64,000 nt of DNA, from assembly GCF_039982735.1 (NCBI RefSeq), contig NZ_JBDWXV010000012.1:62001-126000 (forward strand), in the 5' to 3' direction. Shown in pieces: positions 25,816 to 36,943 of this stretch (positions within the stretch are counted from its first letter, which is position 1; the number at the start of each line of letters is the position of its first letter). Source of the stretch: Saccharospirillum sp039982735. GTDB lineage: Bacteria > Pseudomonadota > Gammaproteobacteria > Pseudomonadales > Natronospirillaceae. The translations under genes and the position numbers were made by a program. Under the pieces are notes generated by a model. It ran no database searches and was not told the origin of the DNA. It worked only from the letters and a program-made list of their open reading frames with translations.

Positions 25816-26700
25816 CTACTTTACGTGGTTCAGGATACCGTCGAGCTCATCCAGGCTGTTGTATTTGATCACCAGCGAGCCCTTGCCACGCGCACCGTGC
25901 TTGATCGACACGGTGGCGCCGAGGCGCTGAGACAGCATCTCTTCAAGATTCTGGATGTTGGCGTCGGCTTTGTGTTCCGAACGGTCCAGCCCTGTCTTCT
26001 TGCCTTCTACCAGGTTGCGCACCAGCTGCTCGGTCTGACGAACCGTCATACCTTTGGCAACCACCTGGCGAGCTGCGTCTATTTGCTGCTCACCCTGCAC
26101 GCCCAGCAACGCCCGGGCGTGGCCCATTTCCAGGTCACCGTGTTCAAGCATACGGCGCACATCAGCTTCCAGACTGATCAGTCGCAGCAGGTTGGTCACC
26201 GTCACCCGGTTTTTGCCCACGGCCTCGGCCACACCCGCCTGGGTAAGATCGAACTCCTTCTGCAGGCGCTGCAATGCCAGCGCTTCTTCCATCGGGTTCA
26301 GGTTTTCGCGCTGAATGTTCTCGATCAGCGCCATGGCAATGGCGTCTTCGTCAGAGACATCGCGGATCACGGCTGGAATCTGATCCAGCCCGGCCATCTG
26401 GGAGGCGCGCCAGCGGCGTTCACCGGCAATGAGTTCGAAGGACTCGGGGCCCTGAGGGCGCACCACAATGGGTTGCATAACGCCCTGGGCGCGAATGGAT
26501 GCGGCCAGCTCTTCCAGTGCATCGGCCGACATGTCGCGCCGCGGCTGGTAGGTACCCCGATGAATCCACTCGACCGGCAACAGGCGCAAACTGCCGTCAT
26601 TGACATGGGAGACCGGCTGATCGGCAATGGCCTCGACTTCCCGTCGGGTCGTGATCAGAGCGTCCAGGCCACGTCCCAAGCCTCGTTTCTTAGCTGCCAT
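25816..26700 (-). CDS. parB: Chromosome partitioning protein ParB
   Basis: 294 aa. N-terminal basic start MAAKKRGLGRGLDALI; ParB/Srx nuclease-like CTP-binding domain with YQPRRDM and GERRWRASQMAG; central helix-turn-helix TQAGVAEAVGKNRVTVTNLL; C-terminal dimerisation segment ending NSLDELDGILNHVK. ParB loads on parS sites and spreads as a CTP-dependent clamp. Its start codon directly follows the parA stop. I found no convincing parS in the window. Confidence 0.97.
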   Translation of the reverse strand: MAAKKRGLGRGLDALITTRREVEAIADQPVSHVNDGSLRLLPVEWIHRGTYQPRRDMSADALEELAASIRAQGVMQPIVVRPQGPESFELIAGERRWRASQMAGLDQIPAVIRDVSDEDAIAMALIENIQRENLNPMEEALALQRLQKEFDLTQAGVAEAVGKNRVTVTNLLRLISLEADVRRMLEHGDLEMGHARALLGVQGEQQIDAARQVVAKGMTVRQTEQLVRNLVEGKKTGLDRSEHKADANIQNLEEMLSQRLGATVSIKHGARGKGSLVIKYNSLDELDGILNHVK

Positions 26701-27507
26701 TTACACAGATCCTGTTAAATGTTCGGTATCGGGTGGTTTGATGCCCTCGACCCGGCGAACCAGTTCTCCGGCCAGCGCCAGGTACGCTAGCGCGCCCTTG
26801 GAGGAGCGGTCGTACTGCAACACCGGGGTGCCATAGCTGGGCGCTTCCGCCAGCCGCACATTGCGCGGAATCACCGAGCTAAACAGTTTGTCGCCAAAAT
26901 GGTCTTTTAACTGATCGGAGACATCGTTGGTCAGGCTGTTGCGCGGGTCGTACATGGTGCGCAGCAGGCCGCCGATTTCGAGTTTCGGGTTCACTACTTT
27001 CTGAATGCTTTGAATGGTGTCCATCAGCGCAGCCAGGCCTTCGAGGGCGTAGTATTCGCACTGCATCGGGATCAACACCTGCTCGGCGGCGGCCAGGGCG
27101 TTTACCGTCAGCATGTTGAGCGACGGCGGGCAGTCGATAAAAATATAGTCGTAATGATGCTTCACTTCAGCCAGGGCGTACTGCAGCCGGTGCTCTTTCA
27201 TTTTCACCGACATCAGTTCCACTTCAGCCGCGGTTAGGTCACCGTTGGCAGGCAGCAGGTCGTAACCGGCTTCAGGTGTGGTAACAATCGCCTCGGCGCA
27301 GCCGGCTTTGCCGGTGATCACATCGTAAACGCTGAGGTCGATTTCATTCTTGCTGATGCCACTGCCCATGGTGGCATTGCCCTGGGGGTCCAGATCCACG
27401 ACCAGCACCTTGCGCTTCATCGCCACCAGAGAGGCGGGCAGATTGGTCGCGGTGGTGGTCTTGCCGACCCCGCCTTTCTGGTTGGTAATGGCAAAAATAT
27501 GTGTCAA
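26701..27507 (-). CDS. parA: Chromosome partitioning ATPase ParA
   Basis: 268 aa from a TTG at 27507, which has AAGGA seven bases upstream and yields the usual ParA N-terminus (THIFAITNQKGGVGKTTTAT, deviant Walker A). The ORF is open to 27564, but that extension would overlap rsmG. Further motifs: VLVVDLDPQGNATMGSG and YIFIDCPPSLNMLTVNAL. With ParB it segregates the origin region of the chromosome; the short N-terminus without helix-turn-helix marks it as the chromosomal (Soj-type) form. Confidence 0.96.
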   Translation of the reverse strand: MTHIFAITNQKGGVGKTTTATNLPASLVAMKRKVLVVDLDPQGNATMGSGISKNEIDLSVYDVITGKAGCAEAIVTTPEAGYDLLPANGDLTAAEVELMSVKMKEHRLQYALAEVKHHYDYIFIDCPPSLNMLTVNALAAAEQVLIPMQCEYYALEGLAALMDTIQSIQKVVNPKLEIGGLLRTMYDPRNSLTNDVSDQLKDHFGDKLFSSVIPRNVRLAEAPSYGTPVLQYDRSSKGALAYLALAGELVRRVEGIKPPDTEHLTGSV

Positions 27508-27517
27508 AGCCGAATCC

Positions 27518-28161
27518 TTATGTCGTTCGGGCCGACAACTGTACCAGATGTCGTGCGTCCGCACTGAGTAAAGCGCTGCCCGGAACGGTAAGCGGTGTGA
27601 CCCGATCGATCTGGATATCGCCCGGCAAAGCGGTGATTTCGTCGGTCGGATACAGTCCTTTCATGGCCAGAAAGTGGCCACCCGGTGCCAGCAGATGCCG
27701 GGATTTTGCCACCATATCGGCCAGGGTGGCAAAGGCACGTGACGATATTTGTGAGAAGGTTCGCTCCGGCTGCCAGGCTTCGAGGCGGCTGTGCACCACG
27801 GTTACATTACCGACACCCAGCTCCAGTTTGACCTGAGTCAGAAACCGGGTCTTCTTACCGTTGCTGTCTAGCAGCGTGACCGGTTTGTCGGGATCTACCA
27901 GCGCCAGAATCATACCTGGCAGGCCCGGGCCGGTGCCGACATCCAGTAAATCGCCCGGGCCGACGAACGGCAGAATCGACAGGCTGTCGAGCAGGTGCCG
28001 GGTAATCATTTCCTCGGGTTTGCGCACCGAGGTCAGATTGTAGGCCTTGTTCCACTTGGCCAGCAGCGCATGGTAAGCCAGCAATCGCTGTTGAACAGCC
28101 ACGTCAAGTTCAATGCCCAGTTCAGCCAGACCGTCGCTTAACAGCGATGCATAGCGCTCAC

Positions 28162-28165
<4 letters not shown>
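27518..28165 (-). CDS. rsmG: 16S rRNA (guanine527-N7)-methyltransferase RsmG
   Basis: 215 aa. SAM-binding motif LLDVGTGPGLPGMILAL near residue 70, preceded by KWNKAYNLTSVRKPEEMI and RHLLDSLSILPF, which are RsmG hallmarks. Methylates N7 of G527 in 16S rRNA; loss gives low-level streptomycin resistance in other bacteria. Start overlaps the mnmG stop by 4 bp, as in many gammaproteobacteria. Confidence 0.96.
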
Positions 28166-30066
<1,901 letters not shown>

Positions 30067-30138
30067 TGAACACCTCGGGTTGAACTGAGCCGGGCCTGGT
30101 GATCAAATTTTCACCAAATCCCGGAAAATGGGGCGCAG

Positions 30139-30144
30139 ATTATA
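30139..30144 (-). promoter_or_regulatory. Predicted -10 element upstream of mnmG
   Basis: TATAAT on the minus strand, about 75 bp upstream of the mnmG start. A matching -35 is weak (GTGCCA or TGCCAA at 17-18 bp). Perfect -10 sequence and location make it the best candidate start for the mnmG operon. Confidence 0.5.
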
Positions 30145-30217
30145 CGGATTTGTGGGGGCATTTGGCACCCCCTTTCTTACTGTGGCTCGGGCTTGTTTGG
30201 TGGCTTTGGTCCGCGCC

Positions 30218-30320
30218 GGATACCGGGTGTGCTTCTGCGGGGTCGGCGTGAATCCGTCCGTGGAGCCTAGACCGCAACATCCCTGTTGCGGACTCCCCCG
30301 CAGAAGCACATCCGGCACCC
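30218..30320 (-). repeat. Long palindromic intergenic element, copy B
   Basis: Complementary outer arms (about 30218-30243 and 30295-30320; the 16 innermost bases match almost perfectly) enclose hairpin CCGCAACA-TCCC-TGTTGCGG (30272-30291). Read on the minus strand, the core from the hairpin through CGGATTCACGCCGACCCC matches copy A with one clear substitution (CATGG to CACGG). The arms share three changes relative to copy A, each compensated on the other side. Located between mnmG and the Fe-ADH gene, opposite in orientation to copy A. Confidence 0.85.
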
Positions 30321-30373
30321 GTCGCTCGCCTTCTCAACAATTCCGAATGTTCAGAGCCTTTGGCCTCTTTAGC

Positions 30374-31546
30374 TTACAGCCGGCCATGAACGGCATTGAG
30401 GAATACCTTGGTCAGCACGGCTGCGTTCAACGGTTGTGGGTTGCCACCGGCTGAGGGGTCGACGGCGGCCAGTCGGCCGACTTCGTCTGCCTGGTCGTCT
30501 TGCACGCCGATGGCGGCCAGCGTATGTGGAATACCCAGGTCGCGACGGAACGCCAGTACCCATTCCAGCAGGGCATCGAAGGAGGTGTCTTCAAGGCCCA
30601 CGGCCTGGGCCACAGGTACCATGCGGTGCTCAATGCTGGCGCGGTTGTGCACCATGATGTAGGGCAGCACCACGGCATTGGTGAGGCCGTGGTGGGTGTT
30701 GTACATGGCGCCGACGGCGTGGGAAATGGCGTGTACGCCGCCCAGGCCTTTCTGGAAGGCTATGGCGCCCATGCTGGCGGCGGTGAGCATTTTGGTGCGC
30801 GCTTCCAGGTTATTGCCGTCTTTATAGGCAACCGGCAGCGATGCCGCCACCAGGCGCATGCCTTCCAGGGCGATGCCCTCGCAGATCGGGTGGAAGCCGG
30901 GCGCGCAGTAGGCTTCGAAACTGTGGATGAAGGCGTCCAGCCCGGTTGCGGCGGTGATGTGAGGCGGCAGCGCCGTTGTGACTTTCGGGTCCAGAATGAC
31001 GGCGACTGGCAGCATTTTCGGGTGAAACACGATGATTTTGCGGTGTTCGGCTTCGTTGGCGATGACCGAGGCCCGCCCTACCTCCGAGCCGGTACCGGCC
31101 GTCGTCGGAATGGCGATAACCGGGGCGATGCCCTTGGCGTCGGCGCGAGTCCAGTAATCGCCGATGTCTTCGAAATCCCAGATCGGCCGGGTCTGGCCCG
31201 ACATAAAGGCGATGGCTTTACCCACATCGAGGCCGCTGCCGCCACCGAGGGCGACGACACTGTCGTGCCCGCCCTGGCGATAAGCCGTTACGCCGGCTTC
31301 GACCATAGGGCCTGTCGGGTTGCCTTCCACGTCGGCAAAGAGTGCCGCACCGAGGCCGGCACTGGTCAGCGCTGCCAGGGTGTCGGTCACCATGGGCAGA
31401 CCAGCGAGCCCACGGTCGGTGACCAGCAGCGGCGCCTTGAAGCCCAGTTCCTGGCACAGCGCGGGCAGTTCCTTCAATCGGTCCGGGCCGACCAGGATAC
31501 GGTTGGGCATGCCCCAGTTGGCGATTAACGAGGTGTCGGTGGTCAT
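30374..31546 (-). CDS. Iron-containing (group III) alcohol dehydrogenase
   Basis: 390 aa. NAD-binding GGGSGLDVGKAIAF near residue 100 (family GGGSxxDxxK), then PTTAGTGSEVGRASVI, and the metal-binding run with Asp and three His: AATGLDAFIHSFEAY, HAISHAVGAMYNTHHGLTNA. Oxidises an alcohol or reduces an aldehyde in the cytoplasm. It lies 3 bp downstream of the aldehyde dehydrogenase gene, so the two probably act on the same alcohol-aldehyde-acid series. Last gene of the amine/amino-acid operon. Confidence 0.92.
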   Translation of the reverse strand: MTTDTSLIANWGMPNRILVGPDRLKELPALCQELGFKAPLLVTDRGLAGLPMVTDTLAALTSAGLGAALFADVEGNPTGPMVEAGVTAYRQGGHDSVVALGGGSGLDVGKAIAFMSGQTRPIWDFEDIGDYWTRADAKGIAPVIAIPTTAGTGSEVGRASVIANEAEHRKIIVFHPKMLPVAVILDPKVTTALPPHITAATGLDAFIHSFEAYCAPGFHPICEGIALEGMRLVAASLPVAYKDGNNLEARTKMLTAASMGAIAFQKGLGGVHAISHAVGAMYNTHHGLTNAVVLPYIMVHNRASIEHRMVPVAQAVGLEDTSFDALLEWVLAFRRDLGIPHTLAAIGVQDDQADEVGRLAAVDPSAGGNPQPLNAAVLTKVFLNAVHGRL

Positions 31547-31549
31547 GGG

Positions 31550-32953
31550 TCAGCCTCCGCTGGGCAGTCGTAAGTGAAAACTCTTGGGTTGGGTCAGGGC
31601 GTCGTACCCGATTTCGGACAGCGACGCACCCCGGCCGGTATGTTTGACGCCGGTCCAGGCCAGGGCCGGGTCGAGCACGTCGCACCGGTTCATAAACACC
31701 GTGCCGGTCTGGATCTCGCGACCGAGGCGTTCGGCCGCGTCCAGGTCCCGCGTCCAGATCGAAGCGGTCAGGCCAAACTCGCTGTCATTCATCAGCCCAA
31801 TAGCTTCTTCGTCCGAGGCCACCGGCATGATGCCAACCACCGGGCCGAAGCTTTCCTCGGTCATCACGCGCATGCTGTGATCAACCCCGGTCAGAATTTG
31901 CGGTGCCAGGTAGGCGGTGCCAGGCTGGTCTTCGGGGAATTCGCCCGGTTGAATCAGCGCTGTGGCACCGGCTTTGACTGCGTCGGCAATCTGCCCGCGC
32001 ACAAAGTCAGCCGCCGAGGCTTTGACCAGCGGGCCAAGCGTTGTGGTTTTTTGCAGGGGGTCGCCCAGCACCAGTTTGCGGGTTTCAGCGACCAGCGCAT
32101 CGACAAAAGGCTGATACACATCCTGGTGCACGTAAATGCGTTCCACCGAGCAGCAGCTCTGGCCGCTGTTGAAGAAAACGCCATCGGCCAGATTAACGGC
32201 GGCATCGGCAATATCGACATCCGCGCGCACATAGGCCGGGTCTTTACCACCCAATTCCAGGGCGGTACCGGCAAACTGGCCGCTGTCGGCGATGGCTTGC
32301 TGAATGCTTTGCCCACCGCGAACTGAACCGGTAAAACTGACGAAACGAATGGCCGGTTCTTTCAAAATAGCCGCCGTGGTTTCGTGGCTTAGCGTTACTG
32401 CCTGGAACACTCCCTCCGGCAAGCCAGCTTGCAACAGAACACGCTGCAACCGTTCGGCACAGAGCAGGGTTTGCTGGGCATGTTTGAGCAACACCGCATT
32501 ACCCGCCGCCAGCGCTGGCCACACTGTATTGACCGCCGTCATGTAGGGGAAATTCCAGGGCGCAATGGTCAGCACCACACCAACCGGGTCGCGTCGGATG
32601 TAACGCTTAAAGCCGGGTTTATCCGGCATATCCAAGTCGGCCAGAGCGCGCGGCGCTATCGCCAGCATGTAACGGGCGCGTTCGCTGAAGCCATTCACTT
32701 CACCGCCCCCCTGACTAACAGGGCGGCCCATCTGCCAGGCCAGTTCTTCAGCTAACTCGTCGCGCTGCTCGTCAAGCAGTTCAACCGCCCGCTCCAATAT
32801 TTCCACTCGTTGCGCCAGCGGCATGGCTTGCCATTTTTTCTGGGCAGCCGACGCTTGCTTTACCGCATCACGGGCCTCGATCTCACTCAGATAAGGCCGC
32901 TCGGCATACTGGGCGGCGTTTACCGGGCTGATGATTTTTGCCATCTCAGTCAT
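31550..32953 (-). CDS. NAD(P)-dependent aldehyde dehydrogenase
   Basis: 467 aa. Active site: catalytic Cys267 in FFNSGQSCCSVERIY and general base Glu in TALELGGKDPAYV; N-terminal cofactor region APWNFPYMTAVNTVWPALAA and FTGSVRGGQSIQQ. Resembles succinate-semialdehyde/aminoaldehyde dehydrogenases. Start taken at 32953, though an ATG three codons in is possible. Separated from the upstream GS-like gene by the palindromic composite element at 32988-33207. Confidence 0.92.
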   Translation of the reverse strand: MTEMAKIISPVNAAQYAERPYLSEIEARDAVKQASAAQKKWQAMPLAQRVEILERAVELLDEQRDELAEELAWQMGRPVSQGGGEVNGFSERARYMLAIAPRALADLDMPDKPGFKRYIRRDPVGVVLTIAPWNFPYMTAVNTVWPALAAGNAVLLKHAQQTLLCAERLQRVLLQAGLPEGVFQAVTLSHETTAAILKEPAIRFVSFTGSVRGGQSIQQAIADSGQFAGTALELGGKDPAYVRADVDIADAAVNLADGVFFNSGQSCCSVERIYVHQDVYQPFVDALVAETRKLVLGDPLQKTTTLGPLVKASAADFVRGQIADAVKAGATALIQPGEFPEDQPGTAYLAPQILTGVDHSMRVMTEESFGPVVGIMPVASDEEAIGLMNDSEFGLTASIWTRDLDAAERLGREIQTGTVFMNRCDVLDPALAWTGVKHTGRGASLSEIGYDALTQPKSFHLRLPSGG

Positions 32954-32987
32954 ATTTCATTTCCTGTTATGTGTTCGAGTGCAGCTC

Positions 32988-33207
32988 GTGTCATGAGTTG
33001 GAAATTCGTGGTGATTTAACCTTTTACTTGCTCAAGGACTGTTGGGTGCGTCTACTGGGGGCCGTTAGACAACAGGGATGTTGTCTCCGAGTCTACATGG
33101 ATGTATTTACGGCGCGCCCCCAGTAGACGTACCCGACAGTCCGATTGGCACCGATGTCAAAGCCACCACCTACTCGAATTGCCCAGCGAATTTCTAACTC
33201 ATGACAC
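32988..33207. repeat. 220-bp composite element bounded by 21-bp inverted repeats around palindrome copy C
   Basis: GTGTCATGAGTTGGAAATTC plus a G (32988-33008) and its inverted partner (33187-33207) match at 20 of 21 positions and flank palindrome copy C symmetrically. The right end is 10 bp from the GS-like stop and the left end 34 bp from the ALDH start, so the element fills the intergenic space. No transposase or obvious target duplication is present. A MITE-like or REP-like unit is possible. Confidence 0.7.
33036..33142 (+). repeat. Long palindromic intergenic element, copy C
   Basis: Arms 33036-33062 and 33116-33142 are complementary at 25 of 27 positions, and the two mismatches are G-T type. 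Inner hairpin GACAACA-GGGA-TGTTGTC (33068-33085) keeps the loop of copies A and B. CATGGA follows the TGTTG of the hairpin after exactly 12 nt, as in copy A. Arm sequence differs from A and B almost throughout, yet pairing is kept. Confidence 0.85.
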
Positions 33208-33217
33208 AGGCAACCTA

Positions 33218-34588
33218 TCAAATAATTTCGAAGTACCTCTGCAATTCCCAATCGGTAATGGCTTTTCTGAATTCGCGTTCTTCCCATTCCCGGGTCGCCG
33301 CATAGTGCTCAACAAAGGCATCACCGAAAAGTTCGCGCGCTGCTTTTGAGGCACGCAACCGCCCGGCAGCCTCCATTAGCGTCGCAGGTAATGTTCGTTC
33401 GGGCGAGAACTCGACGTCGTAGGCCGTGCCTGCAATCGGTGCGTCCGGTTCTATCTTGTTTTCTATGCCCCACAAACCCGAGGCTAACGCAGCGGCCAAC
33501 GCAATGTACGGGTTGATATCAGCCGCTGAAATTCGGTATTCGACACGTTGTGACTTGGGCGACCCTGGAATGGCGCGCAAGGCGCAGGTGCGGTTTTCAA
33601 TGCCCCAACTGGCAGCCGTCGGTGCCCAGGCGCCGGGAATTAACCGGGTGTAGCTGTTGACGGTGCAGGCGATCATCGCCAGGAATTCCGGCATTAATGC
33701 CTGTTGCCCGCCGATGAAATGGCGCATGGTCTCAGACATCTTGTGTTCGCCACCGGCTTCATCGTAAAACGCCGAGGTACCGTCTTTCTTGTGCAGCGAT
33801 ACGTGCATGTGACCGCTCTGGCCCGGGTAGTCGGCCGACCACTTTGCCATGAAGGTGGCCATCATGCCGTTGCGCTGGGCGTAGACTTTGGTGAAGGTTT
33901 TAAACAGGGCGGCTTTGTCGGCGGCGTCTAGGGCGGAATCGACCGCCAGAGCCGCTTCCAGCACACCGGGGCCGGTTTCGGTGTGAAAGCCTTCCATCGG
34001 CATGTCCATGGCGTTGCAGTAATGCATAAAGTCGTTGTAGAACTCGGCCATCACCGAGCTGCGCAATACCGAGTAGCCGAAAAAGCCGGGCGTGATGCTG
34101 GTCATCTGCTGGTAGTGTTTGTCGCGCACCGACTTGGGGGTTTCTTCAAACAGGAAGAATTCGAATTCGCAGGCGGCGAGTGCGTTGAACCCAAGGCCGT
34201 CGGCACGCTCCAGTACCCGACGCAACAAACCGCGCGGGCAAATGGTTTCGGCCGGGCCGGTGAATTCACAGAGAAAGAACAGGGTGTTGCCTTCCGACGG
34301 AATCTCCCGACAGCTATCCGGCACGATGTTGACCCAGGCATCCGGGTAGGCGGTGTGCCAGCCGGTGTAGTCGACGTTGTCGTAGAGTTGGTCGTTACTG
34401 TCCCAGCCCAGCACCACATCACAAAAGCCGAAGCCGCCTTCCAGTGCCGACAGGAATTTACTGCGGCTCATGTACTTGCCACGCAGTACCCCGTCGATAT
34501 CGAACACCCCGACTTTTACCTGGCTGGCATTGCGCTCTTCAATAATGGCTTTGGCGTCTGCTTTGGTTTTTACGTCTCTGGGCTGCAT
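33218..34588 (-). CDS. Glutamine synthetase-family ligase (gamma-glutamylamine synthetase type)
   Basis: 456-457 aa from the ATG at 34588, which has GGAG eight bases upstream; the ORF is open to 34645 without a better start. The N-terminal beta-grasp part contains VGVFDIDGVLRGKYMSRSKF, and the catalytic part has FEFFLFEE, GQSGHMHVSLHKKDG, GAWAPTAASWGIENRTCALR and NPYIALAAALASGLWGIENK. This subgroup includes PuuA and IpuC, which join glutamate to polyamines or other amines with ATP. The neighbourhood lacks glnB or ntrBC and holds catabolic genes, arguing against a biosynthetic GlnA. The amine substrate is unknown. Confidence 0.85.
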   Translation of the reverse strand: MQPRDVKTKADAKAIIEERNASQVKVGVFDIDGVLRGKYMSRSKFLSALEGGFGFCDVVLGWDSNDQLYDNVDYTGWHTAYPDAWVNIVPDSCREIPSEGNTLFFLCEFTGPAETICPRGLLRRVLERADGLGFNALAACEFEFFLFEETPKSVRDKHYQQMTSITPGFFGYSVLRSSVMAEFYNDFMHYCNAMDMPMEGFHTETGPGVLEAALAVDSALDAADKAALFKTFTKVYAQRNGMMATFMAKWSADYPGQSGHMHVSLHKKDGTSAFYDEAGGEHKMSETMRHFIGGQQALMPEFLAMIACTVNSYTRLIPGAWAPTAASWGIENRTCALRAIPGSPKSQRVEYRISAADINPYIALAAALASGLWGIENKIEPDAPIAGTAYDVEFSPERTLPATLMEAAGRLRASKAARELFGDAFVEHYAATREWEEREFRKAITDWELQRYFEII

Positions 34589-34680
34589 CTCAACACTCCT
34601 TTTGAACTGGCCTATAGATATACCTCTCCCGCCTGGAAGAGTCATCGGTTTGGCTTAAAAAAAAATCAGGAAATCGCTAT

Positions 34681-35955
34681 TCAGCCAAACCGGTCGGGCC
34701 GAAACGCACCAAGGTCGACCGCGGCCGGTTCCCCGTCGACCAGTTGGCCCACAATTTGTGCACTCCCGGCCGACAGTGTCCAGCCGAAGGTGCCATGCGC
34801 GGTATTAATAAAGAGGTTGTCGGACGGGCCCTTGCCGATGGCTGGCGGACCGTCCGGTGTCATCGGCCGGAACCCGGTCCAGGCTTCGGCGGTCTCCAGA
34901 TCAGCAGCCCCTGGGAAGCGCATGGCGGTGGCACGTTTCAGGGTGTCGAGTCGGCGGGCGGGTATGTCGCGGTTAAAGTCAGCCAGTTCGACAAAGCCGG
35001 TTACCCGCAGTCGGTCGTTAAGCCGGGTGGCCACCACTTTGAATTCATCGTCGATCACCGTCGATTGCGGTGCCTTGTCGGGGTTGGTCAGCGCCGCCGT
35101 CAGCGAGTAACCCTTGACCGGGTAAAGCGACAACTTCAGGCCAAACTCCCGGGCAACCTCCGACGACGCCGCACCGGCGCAGAGCACAAACGCATCGGCT
35201 TCGAGCTGCTCGGCAGCGCCCGGTTCATTGGCCCGGGTCAGTACCAGGGCGACCGGTTTACCAGCCTCGGTAATAACCTCGGCAACCGACTGGCCGTAAT
35301 GGAAGTTAACACCCTGTCTGGCACAAACGTCCGCCAATGCCCGGGTAAACTGGAGGCAGTCGCCGGTGCCGTCGTCTTTCAGGCGCAACGCACCCAGAAT
35401 GGGTGGGTTACGCGCCAGGCCCGGCTCAACCGCATACACCTCATCGGGTTCCAGCATCTGGTGCTCAATACCCAGGCGTTGCAACAACGCCGCGTTTTCG
35501 CGCAAACCCTGCTGGCTTTTCGCGTTGCTGGCCAATTCCATCAACCCGCGGTGGCCGCCGGAAAAATCGAAGGGGTGTTTCTGTTCTATATCGATGAAAC
35601 ACTCGCGACTGAAAGCCGCCAGCTTTAGCATGGCGACTTTGTTCGCCTCGAATAGCCCCGGCTGGCGCGCATAGCGCCAGGTATCCCAGAGAAAGCGCAG
35701 CGTTGACAGTGACGGCGGTTGTTTCATTTTCAGCGGGCCATCGGCCGATAGCAGCCAGGGCAATGCCTTGCCAATCATCGCCGGTGACGCCCAGGGGTAG
35801 ACGTAGCCATAGCTGCGCTGGCCCGCGTTGGCTTTACTGGTTTCCATTCCCGCTGATGGCTGGGGTTCAATCACACTGACGGTGTGACCGCGTTGTTGCA
35901 ACGCCCAGGCAGTGGTCACGCCGACCACACCGGCACCAATTACCGCTATATGCAT
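34681..35955 (-). CDS. FAD-dependent amino-acid/amine oxidoreductase (DadA-like, DAO family)
   Basis: 424 aa. N-terminal dinucleotide-binding motif MHIAVIGAGVVGVTTAWALQ followed by the DadA-like SKANAGQRSYGYVYPWASP. C-terminal part has the usual TGFRPMTPDGPPAIG and INTAHGTFGWTLSAGSAQIV. Such enzymes oxidise D-amino acids, or gamma-glutamylated amines as in PuuB, passing electrons to quinones or O2. Starts 3 bp after the ornithine-cyclodeaminase-like gene, so they are co-translated. Confidence 0.87.
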   Translation of the reverse strand: MHIAVIGAGVVGVTTAWALQQRGHTVSVIEPQPSAGMETSKANAGQRSYGYVYPWASPAMIGKALPWLLSADGPLKMKQPPSLSTLRFLWDTWRYARQPGLFEANKVAMLKLAAFSRECFIDIEQKHPFDFSGGHRGLMELASNAKSQQGLRENAALLQRLGIEHQMLEPDEVYAVEPGLARNPPILGALRLKDDGTGDCLQFTRALADVCARQGVNFHYGQSVAEVITEAGKPVALVLTRANEPGAAEQLEADAFVLCAGAASSEVAREFGLKLSLYPVKGYSLTAALTNPDKAPQSTVIDDEFKVVATRLNDRLRVTGFVELADFNRDIPARRLDTLKRATAMRFPGAADLETAEAWTGFRPMTPDGPPAIGKGPSDNLFINTAHGTFGWTLSAGSAQIVGQLVDGEPAAVDLGAFRPDRFG

Positions 35956-35958
35956 GCT

Positions 35959-36897
35959 TCAGGCTCCTGAGTGCTGCTGCCAGACTTCGATGGCGGCGGC
36001 CAGGTCTTCCAGCGACGCGCCGACCGATTTAAACACCGTAATCTCATCGCCGCGCTCGCGGCCCGGAGTTTTGCCACGCAATAGATCGGCCAGGTCGGCG
36101 CAGACATCGTCGAATGTGAAATCGCTTTCGTCCATAGCCTGCAACAGGTCACCGGCTTCACCGCGGGCACCAGCGTAGGTATCGACGAACACCTTACCGC
36201 GGGCTATGGCCACGCTGTCGCACTCGCGCATGGTGGGTCGAAACGCACCAACCAGATCCAGATGCGCACCGGGCTTGAGCCAGTCGCCTTTCACCAGGGC
36301 CTCGGTTGATAGCGTGGCACAGCTGACGATGTCGGCCTGGCTCACGCTGTCGGCCAGGTCGGTCACAACACTGGACTCAAAGCGGTTCTGATACTGCGTT
36401 GCCAGTGCTGCGGCTTTCTCCGGATTGCGCCCCCAGATCTGCACTTTCCGAATGGGCCGCACACTGGCGTGGGCTTCAATCAGCATGGGTGCCAGTTTGC
36501 CGGTGCCAAGCACGACCAGCGTTGCCGCGTCAGGGTGCGCCAGTTCACGCGCGGCCAGGGCTGACGCAGCGGCGGTTCGACGCCGGGTCAGTTCGCTGCC
36601 ATCGATACAGGCCAGAGGCTGACCGGTCTCGCCATTGCTGAGTAAATAGACCCCGGAAATGGCTGGCAGACCGGCGGCTGCATTTTGCGGATAGACGTTG
36701 ACCATCTTCACGCCCACGTAGCCATCCGTTTGCCAGGCAGGCATCAGCAGCATGGTGGCTTCACCGTCTTTGCGATGCATCGCGTGATGGTGGCGTGGGG
36801 GCGCTTCAACACCGTCGACAAAAGCGCTCGCAATACGTTCGATCAGTGCCGGCCAGGCGAGCAACCGAGCCACCTGTTCGCTGCTAATAACTTCCAT
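35959..36897 (-). CDS. Ornithine cyclodeaminase / mu-crystallin family protein
   Basis: 312 aa from the ATG at 36897 with GGAGG just upstream; the ORF runs to 36975 without support. Typical motifs: PRHHHAMHRKDGEATMLLMP near the N-terminus, VGVKMVNVYPQNA, and the Rossmann segment AATLVVLGTGKLAPMLIEAH. Members interconvert cyclic and acyclic amino acids (ornithine to proline, or ketimine reduction). First gene of the operon, behind the predicted promoter at 36944-36971. Confidence 0.87.
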   Translation of the reverse strand: MEVISSEQVARLLAWPALIERIASAFVDGVEAPPRHHHAMHRKDGEATMLLMPAWQTDGYVGVKMVNVYPQNAAAGLPAISGVYLLSNGETGQPLACIDGSELTRRRTAAASALAARELAHPDAATLVVLGTGKLAPMLIEAHASVRPIRKVQIWGRNPEKAAALATQYQNRFESSVVTDLADSVSQADIVSCATLSTEALVKGDWLKPGAHLDLVGAFRPTMRECDSVAIARGKVFVDTYAGARGEAGDLLQAMDESDFTFDDVCADLADLLRGKTPGRERGDEITVFKSVGASLEDLAAAIEVWQQHSGA

Positions 36898-36943
36898 TGA
36901 CTGCCTCCGTGTCCTTGATGAACGCTGCTCAATTTGGATTTTC

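Noticed and set aside
25815..25835. parS-like sequence at the end of parB
   Set aside because: TTTACGTGGTTCA differs at several symmetric positions from the parS consensus.
30500..31528. 342-aa plus-strand ORF inside the Fe-ADH gene
   Set aside because: Antisense shadow; the minus strand carries the complete dehydrogenase.
33983..35110. 375-aa plus-strand ORF across the GS-like and FAD genes
   Set aside because: Spans two genes and their spacer in antisense; no motifs.
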